Below the pieces are notes generated by a model that worked only from the letters and a program-made list of their open reading frames with translations, did not search any database and was not told the DNA's origin. 64,000 nt of DNA. Source: Adineta vaga (lineage: Eukaryota > Rotifera). The position numbers and the translations under genes were made by a program. Shown piece by piece: positions 10,375-20,664 of the stretch. Each line of letters opens with the position of its first letter. Positions within the stretch are counted from its first letter, which is position 1. Location: contig CP075493.1 in NCBI GenBank assembly GCA_021613535.1, forward strand, positions 3,224,001 to 3,288,000. The letters run 5' to 3'.

Positions 10375-11025
10375 AATTTAATTCCAGTTTGGGAAGATAC
10401 ATCTATACAGTAAATATTCAAACAATTAGATTTATATTTTCAATGAACTAATATTCTCTTTGTCAATAGTTTTCGTAATCGAGCAGTTTTTGCTTATGTG
10501 AATGTGGATACGAATCCAAATGTACAAAAACGTTTTCATTTATATAAATCACCTTCGTTTATCTTTTATGTTTGAATTCAATTTTAATCAGTAGAATTGA
10601 CCATTGATTATTTTATCGTAGATTTAAACGTGGTAAAATGTATCGATATGAAGGTGCATCACGGCAACAAACAGCGTTTGTAAATTTTATCGAAAAAGAT
10701 AATCAACAAGTGAAAAGTGAAATTATTCCACCTGAATCGAATGCTTTGTAAGTTAACATAAGGATTTATATGCATATTTTGTTTTATGCTAAATCTTTCT
10801 AGTTCATTCTCGTTAGGAAATGGTGTGAAAATTATTCCAGTAAGTTGATTTCGATATGTTTCAAAGACTCGTCTCAATGTTTATTTTCTTCTGTAGATGT
10901 ATTTGATTGTTATACCAATGATTTGTTTAGTTATTGTTCTTCTCATTCTCGTATTTATTAGTAGATTTACAAAGAAGAAGAGAACAACAACGGAACGAAC
11001 ATCATTTCAAGTTAAAATTGATTAA
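10375..11025 (+). pseudogene. TMX-like (thioredoxin-related transmembrane) gene, decayed or partial
   Basis: Exons read as 10375-10409, 10470-10569, 10622-10747, 10803-10839 and 10897-11025. The product shows the C-terminal half of a thioredoxin fold (PVWEDTSI, AVFAYVNVDTNPNVQKRFH, then FKRGKMYRYEG), a membrane segment (YLIVIPMICLVIVLLILVF) and a basic RFTKKKR tail ending at TAA 11025. That is the order of TMX-type ER disulfide oxidoreductases. The CxxC-bearing N-terminal half is not found, and the second and third exons join out of frame by one base with the only usable splice sites. I therefore call it a pseudogene; an unseen alternative exon could change that. Confidence 0.55.
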
Positions 11026-11321
11026 TTTTTATTCGTTTTTTCTTCTTGTTATTGTTTAGAAGAAAATAAAATCTCAGTCATGACATATCTTGAACTAGAA
11101 TACTTTCTGACTTCTATTGATTTTAGTATTAAAACGAAAGATGATCATGAAAATATTGACATCGTAATCGATAGTAATACAACAATCCGATAGTCATTCT
11201 TCGAGTTTTTCGGTACTTTGCATTGAGTCAAATGTCAACAGAAATTTTTTTAATAATCTTTTCTTTATAGAAAATACTTCAAGAGAAAAAAATAAAATAC
11301 AGACAATAAAGTTTTTATGTT

Positions 11322-11684
11322 TCAATCGAGATCTGCAATAAAATTATTGTTCGCTGAATTTTCCATATCATTCATATAATGTGATATCCCATGTTGATCA
11401 TCTGGTTTTCTTCGATAAGCTTCCGACCGACTAAATAATGCATAAGACATAAATATCCATCCAGATATACTTAAAAATGATAGAATAACAATTGTTATAA
11501 TTGTACTAGAAGATGATCCATTGTAGATTTCATTTGTCGAATTTAATTGTAAAGAAATTGATTCAGTTGTTGATAAAGATGAACTATTTTTGATAATCAT
11601 GAAAGATTTCTCAACATAATAATATCGATTACAATGAGATATGAAAGTGAATGGTCTTCTCTTTTTGATAGAATATCTAGTCAA
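11322..11684 (-). CDS. Small single-pass membrane protein, unrecognised
   Basis: One 120-residue frame. Residues 1-55 are basic then Ser/Thr-rich (SSSLSTTESISLQL). Residues about 62-86 form one hydrophobic segment (TIITIVILSFLSISGWIFMSY). The tail SEAYRRKPDDQHGISHYMN is hydrophilic and would be cytosolic for a type I orientation. It converges on the TMX-like gene (stop 11025). A truncated paralogue lies at 7125-7346, and the tail is better conserved between the two than the N-terminus. No family is recognised. Confidence 0.55.
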   Translation of the reverse strand: MTRYSIKKRRPFTFISHCNRYYYVEKSFMIIKNSSSLSTTESISLQLNSTNEIYNGSSSSTIITIVILSFLSISGWIFMSYALFSRSEAYRRKPDDQHGISHYMNDMENSANNNFIADLD

Positions 11685-12392
11685 GATTAACTCGTAATAT
11701 ATACTACAGTAGCATTTATAGTTGTACTAGCAGAAGAGAGAGAGAGAAAAGATAAATGAATAAACAAGTGCCAATATCAGACGGTATGTGACCTCTAAGA
11801 AAAAGAAAGATGTATGTGTACATGACAAATGAGCTAACTCTCTTGTGATAACATCTTGAAATAATAGATAACGACGTCTTCCAAACAATGATAATCATCT
11901 TCTTTTATTCATGTAACTCAAAGAAATGCCATCATCGATCAGTTACAGTCATTATTCAATACGTTAGTTATATCAACAAAGAATTTATCGACGAAAAAAA
12001 GACAAGAAGAAGAAAGCGTGTTTTGTGAACAAATAAGAAGGTTAGAAGATCAGTGGATATCTATATCCTGCAGTTAAACCAGATGATGACTTTATATCAA
12101 TCATGAAGATCAAAACAAAACCTTGATTGATGACTTTCTCTTTTCTTGTATTCTATATCAATAATATTCGGATATTTTGCACATGTTGGAAAATAAGAAG
12201 ACGAAAACATCGGAAAAGAAAGCTTTATTTCTACAATTAAATCCCTGATTAAATAATAAATATTGTAAATAGCGTCTTTATTTCATTGAAGTATTAAAAT
12301 TTCATAAATCTATGTATTGTTATTCGGATCTGAAAATTTACATTCTATTAAAGAATATGAAAACAACAGATCAAATATTATTATCGATGTCC
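11685..12392. other. No gene recognised; upstream region of the CBM1 gene
   Basis: AT-rich, with an AGAGAGAGAG run near 11741. I see no coding exons. Confidence 0.5.
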
Positions 12393-12400
12393 TATATAAA
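12393..12400 (+). promoter_or_regulatory. Candidate TATA box
   Basis: TATATAAA lies 50 bp upstream of the ATG of the secreted CBM1 protein. Position and sequence suit a core promoter with a very short 5' UTR. Given the AT content this is suggestive only. Confidence 0.35.
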
Positions 12401-12442
12401 AGAAAAATATATATAGAATAAAACGATCAATATACGGCAAAT

Positions 12443-13312
12443 ATGGTTTCTTCATTCTTGATCTCGCTTCTTTTATTCACTGTCATCATTGGCTATACGC
12501 ATTCAGTCGGTATTTATGAGCAATGTGCTGGTGAAGGTTATGGTACATTTCCATGTAATCCAGGTTTAACATGCTTTCGACGTAATAAATGGTATTCATC
12601 ATGTCAATATAGCTGTCCATTAAATCTTGGATGGGAATGTGAAGCTTATATTCGACCAGTATCAACAATTGCTGCTGGTTGGGATCAATGTGGTGGAGAT
12701 GGTTGGGCAGGACCGACAGTATGTGCTGCTGGTTATGCTTGCTATGCACGAAGTGTCTATTACTCTCAAGTAAGTTATTTTTTTCGATGAATAATTCGTG
12801 ACTTATCTTATGTTATTGGATTTCTAGTGTCGACCCATCCATGATTGTCCAGTTGGTAAGAATCGTGATAGATGTTTTTCAAAAAAACTTTTAATTAGAA
12901 ATGTTTACATAGGTTGGGCTTGTGCTGCATTAGTAGTACCTGCAACAACACTTGCTCCTGTTGGTCCAGTTGTACTAGCTCCTTATACAAAATGTAACAA
13001 TGTTACAAATGCTATGTGCCCAGCAGGTTATGGTTGTTTTCGAAACAATATTCTCTATTCAGAATGTCGTCCATATTGTCCACAAACATGGGCTTGTCAA
13101 ACCGATGTTCTTGGACCAAATGAACAATGTGGAGGTATGATTTATTTGAAAGTGTATGTCATAGACATAGTATCTCATTGTTTTTGTTTTTCTTAATAGG
13201 TGAAGACTATATCGGTGTAACACGTTGTGCAGCAGGTCTTCGTTGTTATGCACGAAGTAAATGGTATTCACACTGTGCAGCTTCATGCCCTGGTATTGGA
13301 TGGGCTTGTTAA
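12443..13312 (+). CDS. Secreted protein with four fungal-type cellulose-binding (CBM1-like) modules
   Basis: Exons 12443-12769, 12828-12855, 12913-13134 and 13200-13312 join in frame to 229 residues. Residues 1-21 are a signal peptide (MVSSFLISLLLFTVIIGYTHS). Four Cys-rich modules follow. Module 2 is nearly canonical: WDQCGGDGWAGP, then TVCAAGYACYARSVYYSQC. Module 1 starts YEQCAGEGYG, module 3 YTKCNNVTN and module 4 NEQCGGEDYIG, each with the C-x-AG-x-x-C and YxxC tail. CBM1 is a fungal polysaccharide-binding module that anchors enzymes to cellulose or chitin; here no catalytic domain is attached, so the protein probably binds a glycan. CBM1 is rare in animals, which suggests acquisition from fungi followed by intron gain (inference). 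Modules 1 and 3 keep the cysteines but vary in the aromatic binding face. Confidence 0.85.
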
Positions 13313-13544
13313 AAAAAATAAAAACAAAAAATTGCGTGTCTACTTTTTTTCTTTTTTTCTAAAGTAAAAGAACATCTGAGACATGCAATGTTTTTATAAT
13401 AATAATCATGCGACAACATCTCTTACGAGTGTCGTAGAAAAGAACGTTCTCGCCACTCTAAAGAATATTGTTTTTATTCTTTTCTCGAAGAATTTCAATA
13501 ATGATGTCAATAGAAATGTTTGTTCTTCTTTCATAAATATCAAA

Positions 13545-15546
13545 ATGGCGAAGATGATAGTACAAAAATCAACGACAGATGATGAAGATAATTCATTATA
13601 TCGACATCATCTTGTTTGGCTTGATCAACATCTCAATACTTTTACTAATAAACGAATTCTTAAACGATTCAATGAACTAGATCAATATGTAAAAGCATTC
13701 GATTGTGAAAATCAATGTCTAGAATACATTCATCAACAAAATGATCGAAACTCAACATCCTACATCATCTTTATTGTTTCAGGAACATTAAGTGACAAGA
13801 TCATACCCAAAATTCAAGATTGTATATGCATACTGGCAATATTTATCTTTTGTCATAATGTTGAACAATATGAACATATTAAATATCGAAAATTTCGAGC
13901 AGTTTGTGATGATATTGATGATTTAATACGAAGAATTTCATTATGTATCCAAAGAGATAGTAATAAAACTGATTTCAGTTTCTTTTATGATCAAAAATCA
14001 ACAACATCAGCGTATTCCAATGATCAATATCCCATACGTAATTTAAAAGAAGATCAAGCACGTTTCCTCTGGTTCTATCATTGTCATAATCATATGCTTA
14101 AACTTGATAATAATGATGATCGCGATGCCAAAGCAGAAATGATTGCTCATGCTCTTCAAGAATCTACTGATAGACAAACATTATCATCGATTGATGAATT
14201 TAATCGTCAATCCTTAAGTGACAATGCTAAATCTGCTATTCGATGGTATACAGAAGATACATTTATATACAAATGTACGAATAAAATTTTAAGAAAAGAA
14301 AATATCTCACAAATATACTTGTATCGATATATTATTAAATTGCTTTGTTATCAATTACAAGAAAATTATGAACAATTTATTGAACAATATCGAAAGATTG
14401 AAAAGAAATCTTCACTTGATCTTTATCGTGGTCAATATTTGAATTTAACTGAAATTCAATTATTAAAAACGAATATTAATCATTTAATATCATTGAATGG
14501 TTTTATTTCTACTACAAGAAATAGAAAAACAGCGATGACATTTATAAAAAATCGTGTGATAGAAGGTTTAACACCTGTTCTAATCAAAATCGATGTGAAT
14601 ATGACAAATGAACATAAGATTGCTTTTGCTGATATTAGTCATATGAGCCAATATTCCGATGAAAATGAAGTTCTTTTCTCCATTGGTGCAGTATTTCGTA
14701 TTCAATCAGTCGAGTTTGATGTACAAAATGGATTATATCTTGTTCATCTTTCTTTAAATTCACACGATCAATTAAGTGTAAATCTATATATCGAAGAAAC
14801 GTATGCAAATCATGTAGAGTCAGAAGATCGTACTGTTTTATTTGGTAAATTACTATGTGACATGGGAGAATATGAATTTGCTCGTACATATTTTTCTGGT
14901 ATACTCAAACGTACATCTAATATGAATAATCAGTTACGTGCAATGTATTTGAATAATATTGGTATATGTTATTGTGAACTTGATAGAAAAGATGAAGCAT
15001 TAGAGTATTATAAAGAAGCATTTGAAATTTATAAACAAACAGAAAATAAACATGGCATAGGTGGATGTTTCCATAATGTTAGTAATGAATTTTGTTTTTT
15101 GTTAAAATATTCTTAGCGAAATTTCCTTTTTCCCCCTATAGATAGCAAGTATTCATTATACACGAGGAAATCATCGAAAAGCGATACATTTCGCTTTAAA
15201 AGCATATGATCTTCGACAAAAAGATAAAATTGAAAAAGCTTCAACTTTAAATTTACTTGGTTGTATTCGTTTAGCTGGTTCTGAACTTGATGCAGCACAT
15301 GATAATCTTCTTGAAGCTTTGAAATTACGTATAAAATATTTAGGTCGTATCAATTCCTTTCATCCTGATATTGGTATAAGTTATCAAAATCTTGGTAATG
15401 TTGATTTTAAAAACTATAATTATATTGATGCTGAAAGAAATTATTCTCGAGCGGAAGAAATCTTTCGTCATAATTTTCCTCCATCATATCCATTAATAAC
15501 AGAAATTAACAAATGTTTAAAAGAAACTCGACGAAAATTTACTTGA
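13545..15546 (+). CDS. ADP-ribosyltransferase (ART-type) with N-terminal alpha/beta domain and C-terminal TPRs, copy 1
   Basis: Exons 13545-15077 and 15142-15546 give 645 residues. The ATG at 13545 is chosen over an in-frame ATG at 13383 because MAKMIVQ... HHLVWLD aligns with the start of the neighbouring paralogue. Residues about 15-150 form an unnamed alpha/beta domain (HHLVWLDQHLN; SYIIFIVSGTLSDKIIPKI; IFIFCHN). Residues about 290-400 carry the R-S-E signature of arginine-type ADP-ribosyltransferases: LYRGQ, then SLNGFISTT, then DENEVLF (ExE). These use NAD+ to modify protein side chains. From about 420 to the end are tetratricopeptide repeats (NNIGICYCELDRKDEALEYY; GISYQNLGNVDF). No signal peptide is seen, so it is likely cytosolic. 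The tandem paralogue follows 290 bp downstream. Confidence 0.85.
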
Positions 15547-15839
15547 TAGTATTTTTTTGTATATATTTATACGAAACAAATTTTTATAAGTATCGAAATC
15601 GTTCAAAAATTCTATTTATATTCAAATTTCAGCATTTGTAAGAAAAATTCTTTTCTTTTCTTTCTAAAACACGTTTTGCTTATGACAAACATAATAAACA
15701 GAGTGTTTTATTGGTGTCTTCTCTGCTAGGAAGGTAAAAAAACAACCGACTGTTGTTTTCGGAGAAAACCAATTGCATCAATGTGAAGAAAAAGTCATTT
15801 TTCTCGTTCTTTCTGTAAATATACAAACTAACAACAGCA

Positions 15840-17837
15840 ATGGCAACAAATACAACACAAAATTCATCGATAGATAATCAATTAAACCAGCATCATATTG
15901 TTTGGCTTGATAAGCAAATAAATTATTCATATAATCGAGGAAGATTAAGACAAATCCGTGAACTTGATTCACAATTAAAATCCTTTACATGTGACGATGA
16001 ATGTCTTAATTATATTCAACAATTTGAAACATTGAATACAAATTCTTATATTATCTTTATCATATCAGGATCACTTAGTGAACGCATACTACCTAAAATT
16101 CACGATTCTAGTTGTATTGTTACGATTTTTATCTTTTGTACCAATGTGGATGATTGCAAACATTTAGAATATCAAAAACTTCGAGCAATTTGTAATGATA
16201 CTTATGAATTAATCGATCAAATTGAACTTTATTTAACAAGATCCAATGAACGAGAACTTCAATTCAGTTTATTTCATAAACCAGGTAAAACTTATCTTCT
16301 TATTTCATTCAATTTCATCTATTCTATTCATTAGAATTATCAACGTCAGAAAATCAATATCCCATACGTAATTTAAAAGAAGATCAAGCGCGTTTCCTCT
16401 GGTTCTATCATTGTCATAATCATATGCTTAAACTTGATAGTAATGATGATCGCGAAGCGAAAGAAGAATTGATTATTCATGCTCGTCAAGATCTACCTGA
16501 AAAACAATATCAATCATCTATCGAGGAATTTAATAATGAATCAATAGAAAAAAATCGTCGAGATGCACTTTTATGGTATACACGAAATGCTTTTATCTAT
16601 AAATGTGTCAATACAGTTCTTCGAAAAGAAAATCTTTCACAAATTTATCATTATCGTTATATTATTAAATTATTATGTTATCAATTGAAAGATTACTCTC
16701 AAACATTTCAACGAAATACATCATTGCGTCTTTTTCGTGGTCAACAATTTCGAATCGAATATATAACTCTACTTGAAAATCATCAAAATGATTTAATTTC
16801 TTTTAATGGTTTTATGTCGACAACATTAGAAGAAGATATTGCAATGAAATTTGCATTTCGATATCGTAAAGATAATTTAAAAAGTGTTGTTTTCATCGTT
16901 GATGTTAATTTAGATAATGAAAGTAATGTTATTTTTGCAGATATTCGAAATATTAGTAAATATCCTGAAGAAGAAGAAATTCTTTTTTCAATTGGTACAA
17001 TTTTTCGAATGAAATCAATTGAATTGAATCAAAATAAACAATTATATATAATTCATCTTGAATTAGTCGATCATAATGAATTACAAGCAATTAAATATAT
17101 TGAACAATCATATAATAATGATGGAAACTTCATTGATCAGAAAGTTTTATTTGGAAAACTTCTATTCGATATGGGAGAACATGAATTTGCAAGGAAATAC
17201 TTTCTTGATGCACTTGATCATTTAACAGAAAATGAGAATCATCTCTATGCAACTTATGTAAATAATATTGGTGTTTGTTATAATGAACAAGGAGACAGAA
17301 AAAAAGCATTAGAATATTATAAAAAAGCATGTGAAATTTATTTGAAAATGAAAAATTATCGAGGATTAGGAACATGTCAACATAATGTAAAGATATTTAT
17401 TGAATTATTTATTAATTTTACTTGTATTTATTTATCTTTAGATAGCAAGTATTTATTATGCTGAAAGAAATTATCGCGATGCTTTAAATGAAGTTTTACA
17501 TGCTTTACATAATCGATCGAAAAAGACATTAGAAAAGGCGTCAACTCATGATTTACTTGGATGTATTTATCTAACGGAAAATAATATGGATGCTGCTGAA
17601 CATAATTTTAGTGATGCTCTTAAGATACGTCGACGATGTTTAAATGATGGAAATCCAAATCATCCAGATATTGGTATCAGTTATCAAAATCTTGGAGAAT
17701 TATGTCGAAGAAAATCGAAATTTCAAGATGCGTATAAATATTATTCTAGAGCTGCTGAAATCTTTCGTCACAATTATCCGCAATCACATCGACTAAATAA
17801 AGATATTGATCGATGTTTAAATGAACTTCAACTATAA
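15840..17837 (+). CDS. ADP-ribosyltransferase (ART-type) with TPRs, copy 2
   Basis: Exons 15840-16284, 16335-17386 and 17442-17837 give 630 residues. The domain order matches copy 1: alpha/beta N-terminal domain (HHIVWLDKQIN; SYIIFIISGSLSERILPKI; IFIFCTN), ART domain with R (LFRGQ, about residue 280), the S motif (SFNGFMSTT) and ExE (YPEEEEILF, about residue 360), then TPRs (NNIGVCYNEQGDRKKALEYY; GISYQNLGELCRR). The intron before ATAGCAAGTATTTATTATG is shared with copy 1; the 50-nt intron at 16285-16334 is absent from copy 1. The segment just after that intron is almost identical at DNA level to copy 1, although the rest has diverged. The target of modification is unknown. Confidence 0.85.
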
Positions 17838-17902
17838 TATTCATTCTTATATCTTTTCTCGAAAATGCAGATGGATTTCGTTTACTTGGTTAGAAATACA
17901 TG

Positions 17903-19421
17903 TTACATTCTCATGATATGATGCATATTTCGACATTCTAATATCATTGTGTCATCGTCTTTGTTTTCAGTACGAACTAAAATAAAATGATTTGGTCCAA
18001 AAAAGTAGAGATTTGTTGGTAAGAGATGTTGATCACATTGTAATTCGTGCATACGTCGTTGTGGATCATTTTCTTGAGTATTAATTAGAAGCATTCGTCG
18101 TTGTAATGATTCATCATGTTCATCAGTTACAAATAAAAGCCATTGTTGAGTATCTACAAGTTTAAATGTTTACAGAAATCAATTATATGAATTCTCTTAC
18201 CATAGACAGATGACATCGATAAGATATTGCAATTGTGTGTATCAATTCGAAAAAGACATTTCATAGCATGACGAACATCACAAATAAGAATTTTCTCAGT
18301 AAATAAAGTATCAATTGCAATTAAATAATCACTCATTCGTATTCGAAAGATTTCCATTGTATCTTTCATATGTGTCCTATCAGGATATAAATCAGCTTTC
18401 CAACAACGTTGAATCATTTGATTATTCGAATAATGTTCAAGTACATCACCTAAGGATGTTCCAAGATTATGAACAAGAACAATTGATTCTCTATGAGCAC
18501 AAATATCTTTAAAATAACCAAAACCAATATCAACATAACGACCAATACGTTTTGTAATATAATTCAATTTTAATACTTGTTTTGTTGTCGTAAGTAAAAA
18601 TCCATTGACAAAGGATGACCAAATTATTTGATTCACATCACCATAAGTCATGTGATCATAATTAATATCATATAAATGTTCACCATGATCATTGAATAAT
18701 TGAAAGATAGAACGAGATGATTTATAGATGAGTAAATGTTCTGATGATGTTGCAATGATAGTTGAATCAGTTGGATCATAATCAAGACTAAAATTAATTG
18801 TTGATAAAGTTAAAAAACGATTTAAATCAAGTTTAGATGTATCATCGAAATCTGCTGAAATGGAAATATTTAGATTAGGTTTAACTAGATGAATAATAGG
18901 ATTGATTTTTGAAATAATTAAATTTAATCGAGATGATTCAAGTATATGTAAACTTTGTTCTAATTGTAGAGAGATCTATTTAGAAAATGACTAATTGTAA
19001 ATAAATATCAATTCGATTTCATTCGAACCTCTTTCAAACTTCTTTCATCTTCATCAAATTTATTCAAAACAACGTCTTTTATTTTAGTAAATTCTTGATC
19101 ATATTGTTCATAAACGAGATTTATTTCATTTTTCATTCGATTTACATGATCAATCATATTCATTTGCCATTCATCTAATTGTTCACATAATTCATATCGA
19201 TTGTCAATAGATTGTATCGTGTTTAAACGTGTTCGACAAGTTTCAATCGAAGAAATCAAATGTTTATGTTCATTGTCAATAGCTGTTTGATGTTCAACAA
19301 GATGTCGTAAACAAAATGTCAATGGACAATGAGCACAAGGTATACTACTTGGTGATTCAACACAATGTGCAAATGAACAAACAGATTCGATAGATGGACG
19401 AAAACGTTTCATAGTAGACAT
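17903..19421 (-). CDS. B-box-like zinc-finger / coiled-coil protein with a C-terminal beta-rich region
   Basis: Exons 19029-19421, 18201-18975 and 17903-18153 (introns of 53 and 47 nt) join to 472 residues from MSTMKRFRPS; an in-frame Met three codons later is also possible. Residues about 14-50 hold a Cys/His cluster (SVCSFAHC, IPCAHCPLTFCLRHLVEH) that resembles a B-box. Residues about 60-150 are a coiled coil (CEQLDEWQMNMIDHVNRMKN and on through SLKEISLQLEQ). The remainder has the repeating strands of a WD/NHL-type propeller (STINFSLDYDPTDSTIIATS; HLLIYKSS) without a clear signature. The layout recalls TRIM-like proteins but no RING is present. It converges on the ART-TPR gene with 65 bp between stops. 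Confidence 0.65.
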
Positions 19422-19783
19422 CTGAAAAGGAAAAACTGGATCTTTTATCTGATATTTGAAATAACAGAAGGATAATTGTTGATTTTCGAACAATCTCAAC
19501 TAGTTTTTTAAGTCTCTTCAAAACTCAAATTTGTCTCATAGAAATTCTTTCTAAATAATCTAGAAAATATTCAATAAAGATCTCAGTCTTTAATGATATT
19601 CTTCTCAAATGAAATAAATTGTAAATAATTTTTTTTTCTATATGACCAACGGATCAAGTTGTTTTTTATTCATCGTTTGTCAATATATTCTTATAATAAT
19701 AATATTTTTTTCTTTTTTCTCACGTGCGCTCATTCCAAAACAGAAAAAAAGCGTGCAACAGAAAAACAAGTATTTCCACACGT

Positions 19784-20280
19784 TTAACGGTACGATTTTT
19801 GATATTTGGAACGTGCACCTGGACCACCGAATTTCTTTGGTTCACATCGACGTGGATCAGCAACAAGTAATGTTCGATCGTATTGAACAAGGATATCTCG
19901 AATTTGTTTTTTTGTTGCTTCATCGACATATTTTTGGTTATAAGCAACGAGTGATTTAGCTAATGCTTGTCGAATAGCATAGATTTGGGCAATACGACCA
20001 CCACCTTTAACTCGTACACGAACATCAACATTAGCAAATTTGTCACGACCAAGAAGATAGATTGGTTCTTCGAGTTTAAAACGAAGTGCTTGTGGTTCAA
20101 CAAGATGAAGTGGTCGACCATTAACACGGATTGAACCGTGACCTGATAAATGAATTTATATATTTACGAAATCAAATCTTGGATTAGAAGAAATAGTTCA
20201 CCTTGTTGGCAGACAGCAACGGCTGTAGCTGTTTTCTTTCGGCCGAATGTTTGCACACGTTGTTTTTGAACTTTCGACAT
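19784..20280 (-). CDS. RPS16: 40S ribosomal protein S16 (uS9)
   Basis: Exons 20202-20280 and 19784-20142 (intron 20143-20201, 59 nt) give 145 residues, against 146 in human. It matches the family throughout: [15 protein letters not shown] near the N-terminus, [12 protein letters not shown] across the splice junction, [20 protein letters not shown] in the middle and [17 protein letters not shown] at the C-terminus, whose basic tail reaches the P-site tRNA in the ribosome. It is a core small-subunit protein. The window's strongest codon conservation is here. Confidence 0.97.
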
Positions 20281-20664
20281 GATTTTTCGAGTGAAAAGAA
20301 AAACTCTAAAAATAAAATCAAAATTAATCGACAAAAAAACAGGAACTTCTTTTCTATGTTTATAAAATGTGAATGAAATAAACAATATTTTCTCAATGAT
20401 GACTCATTTATTTCTAAAGATTGGTTATTCAATTTGATATTGAATTGAATTTATTTTCTTCAAGAATAAATTCATTTGAATCGATTAAAAATCAAATCTA
20501 TCGTTATTTCTAATTGAATTGATGAAAAACATGAGAAAACATCTAGCGACATCTTTTACAAACAAATCGATTAGTCAATATTCTTTCGAAACTATATAAA
20601 AAAACCACATTTATTAGATTTAAATAAATTTCAAGACAACAAGGATTTGCTACTTTAATCAACT

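Noticed and set aside
13383-13544. In-frame upstream extension of the first ART-TPR gene
   Set aside because: Its 54 residues have no counterpart in the paralogue, which starts at the position matching 13545.
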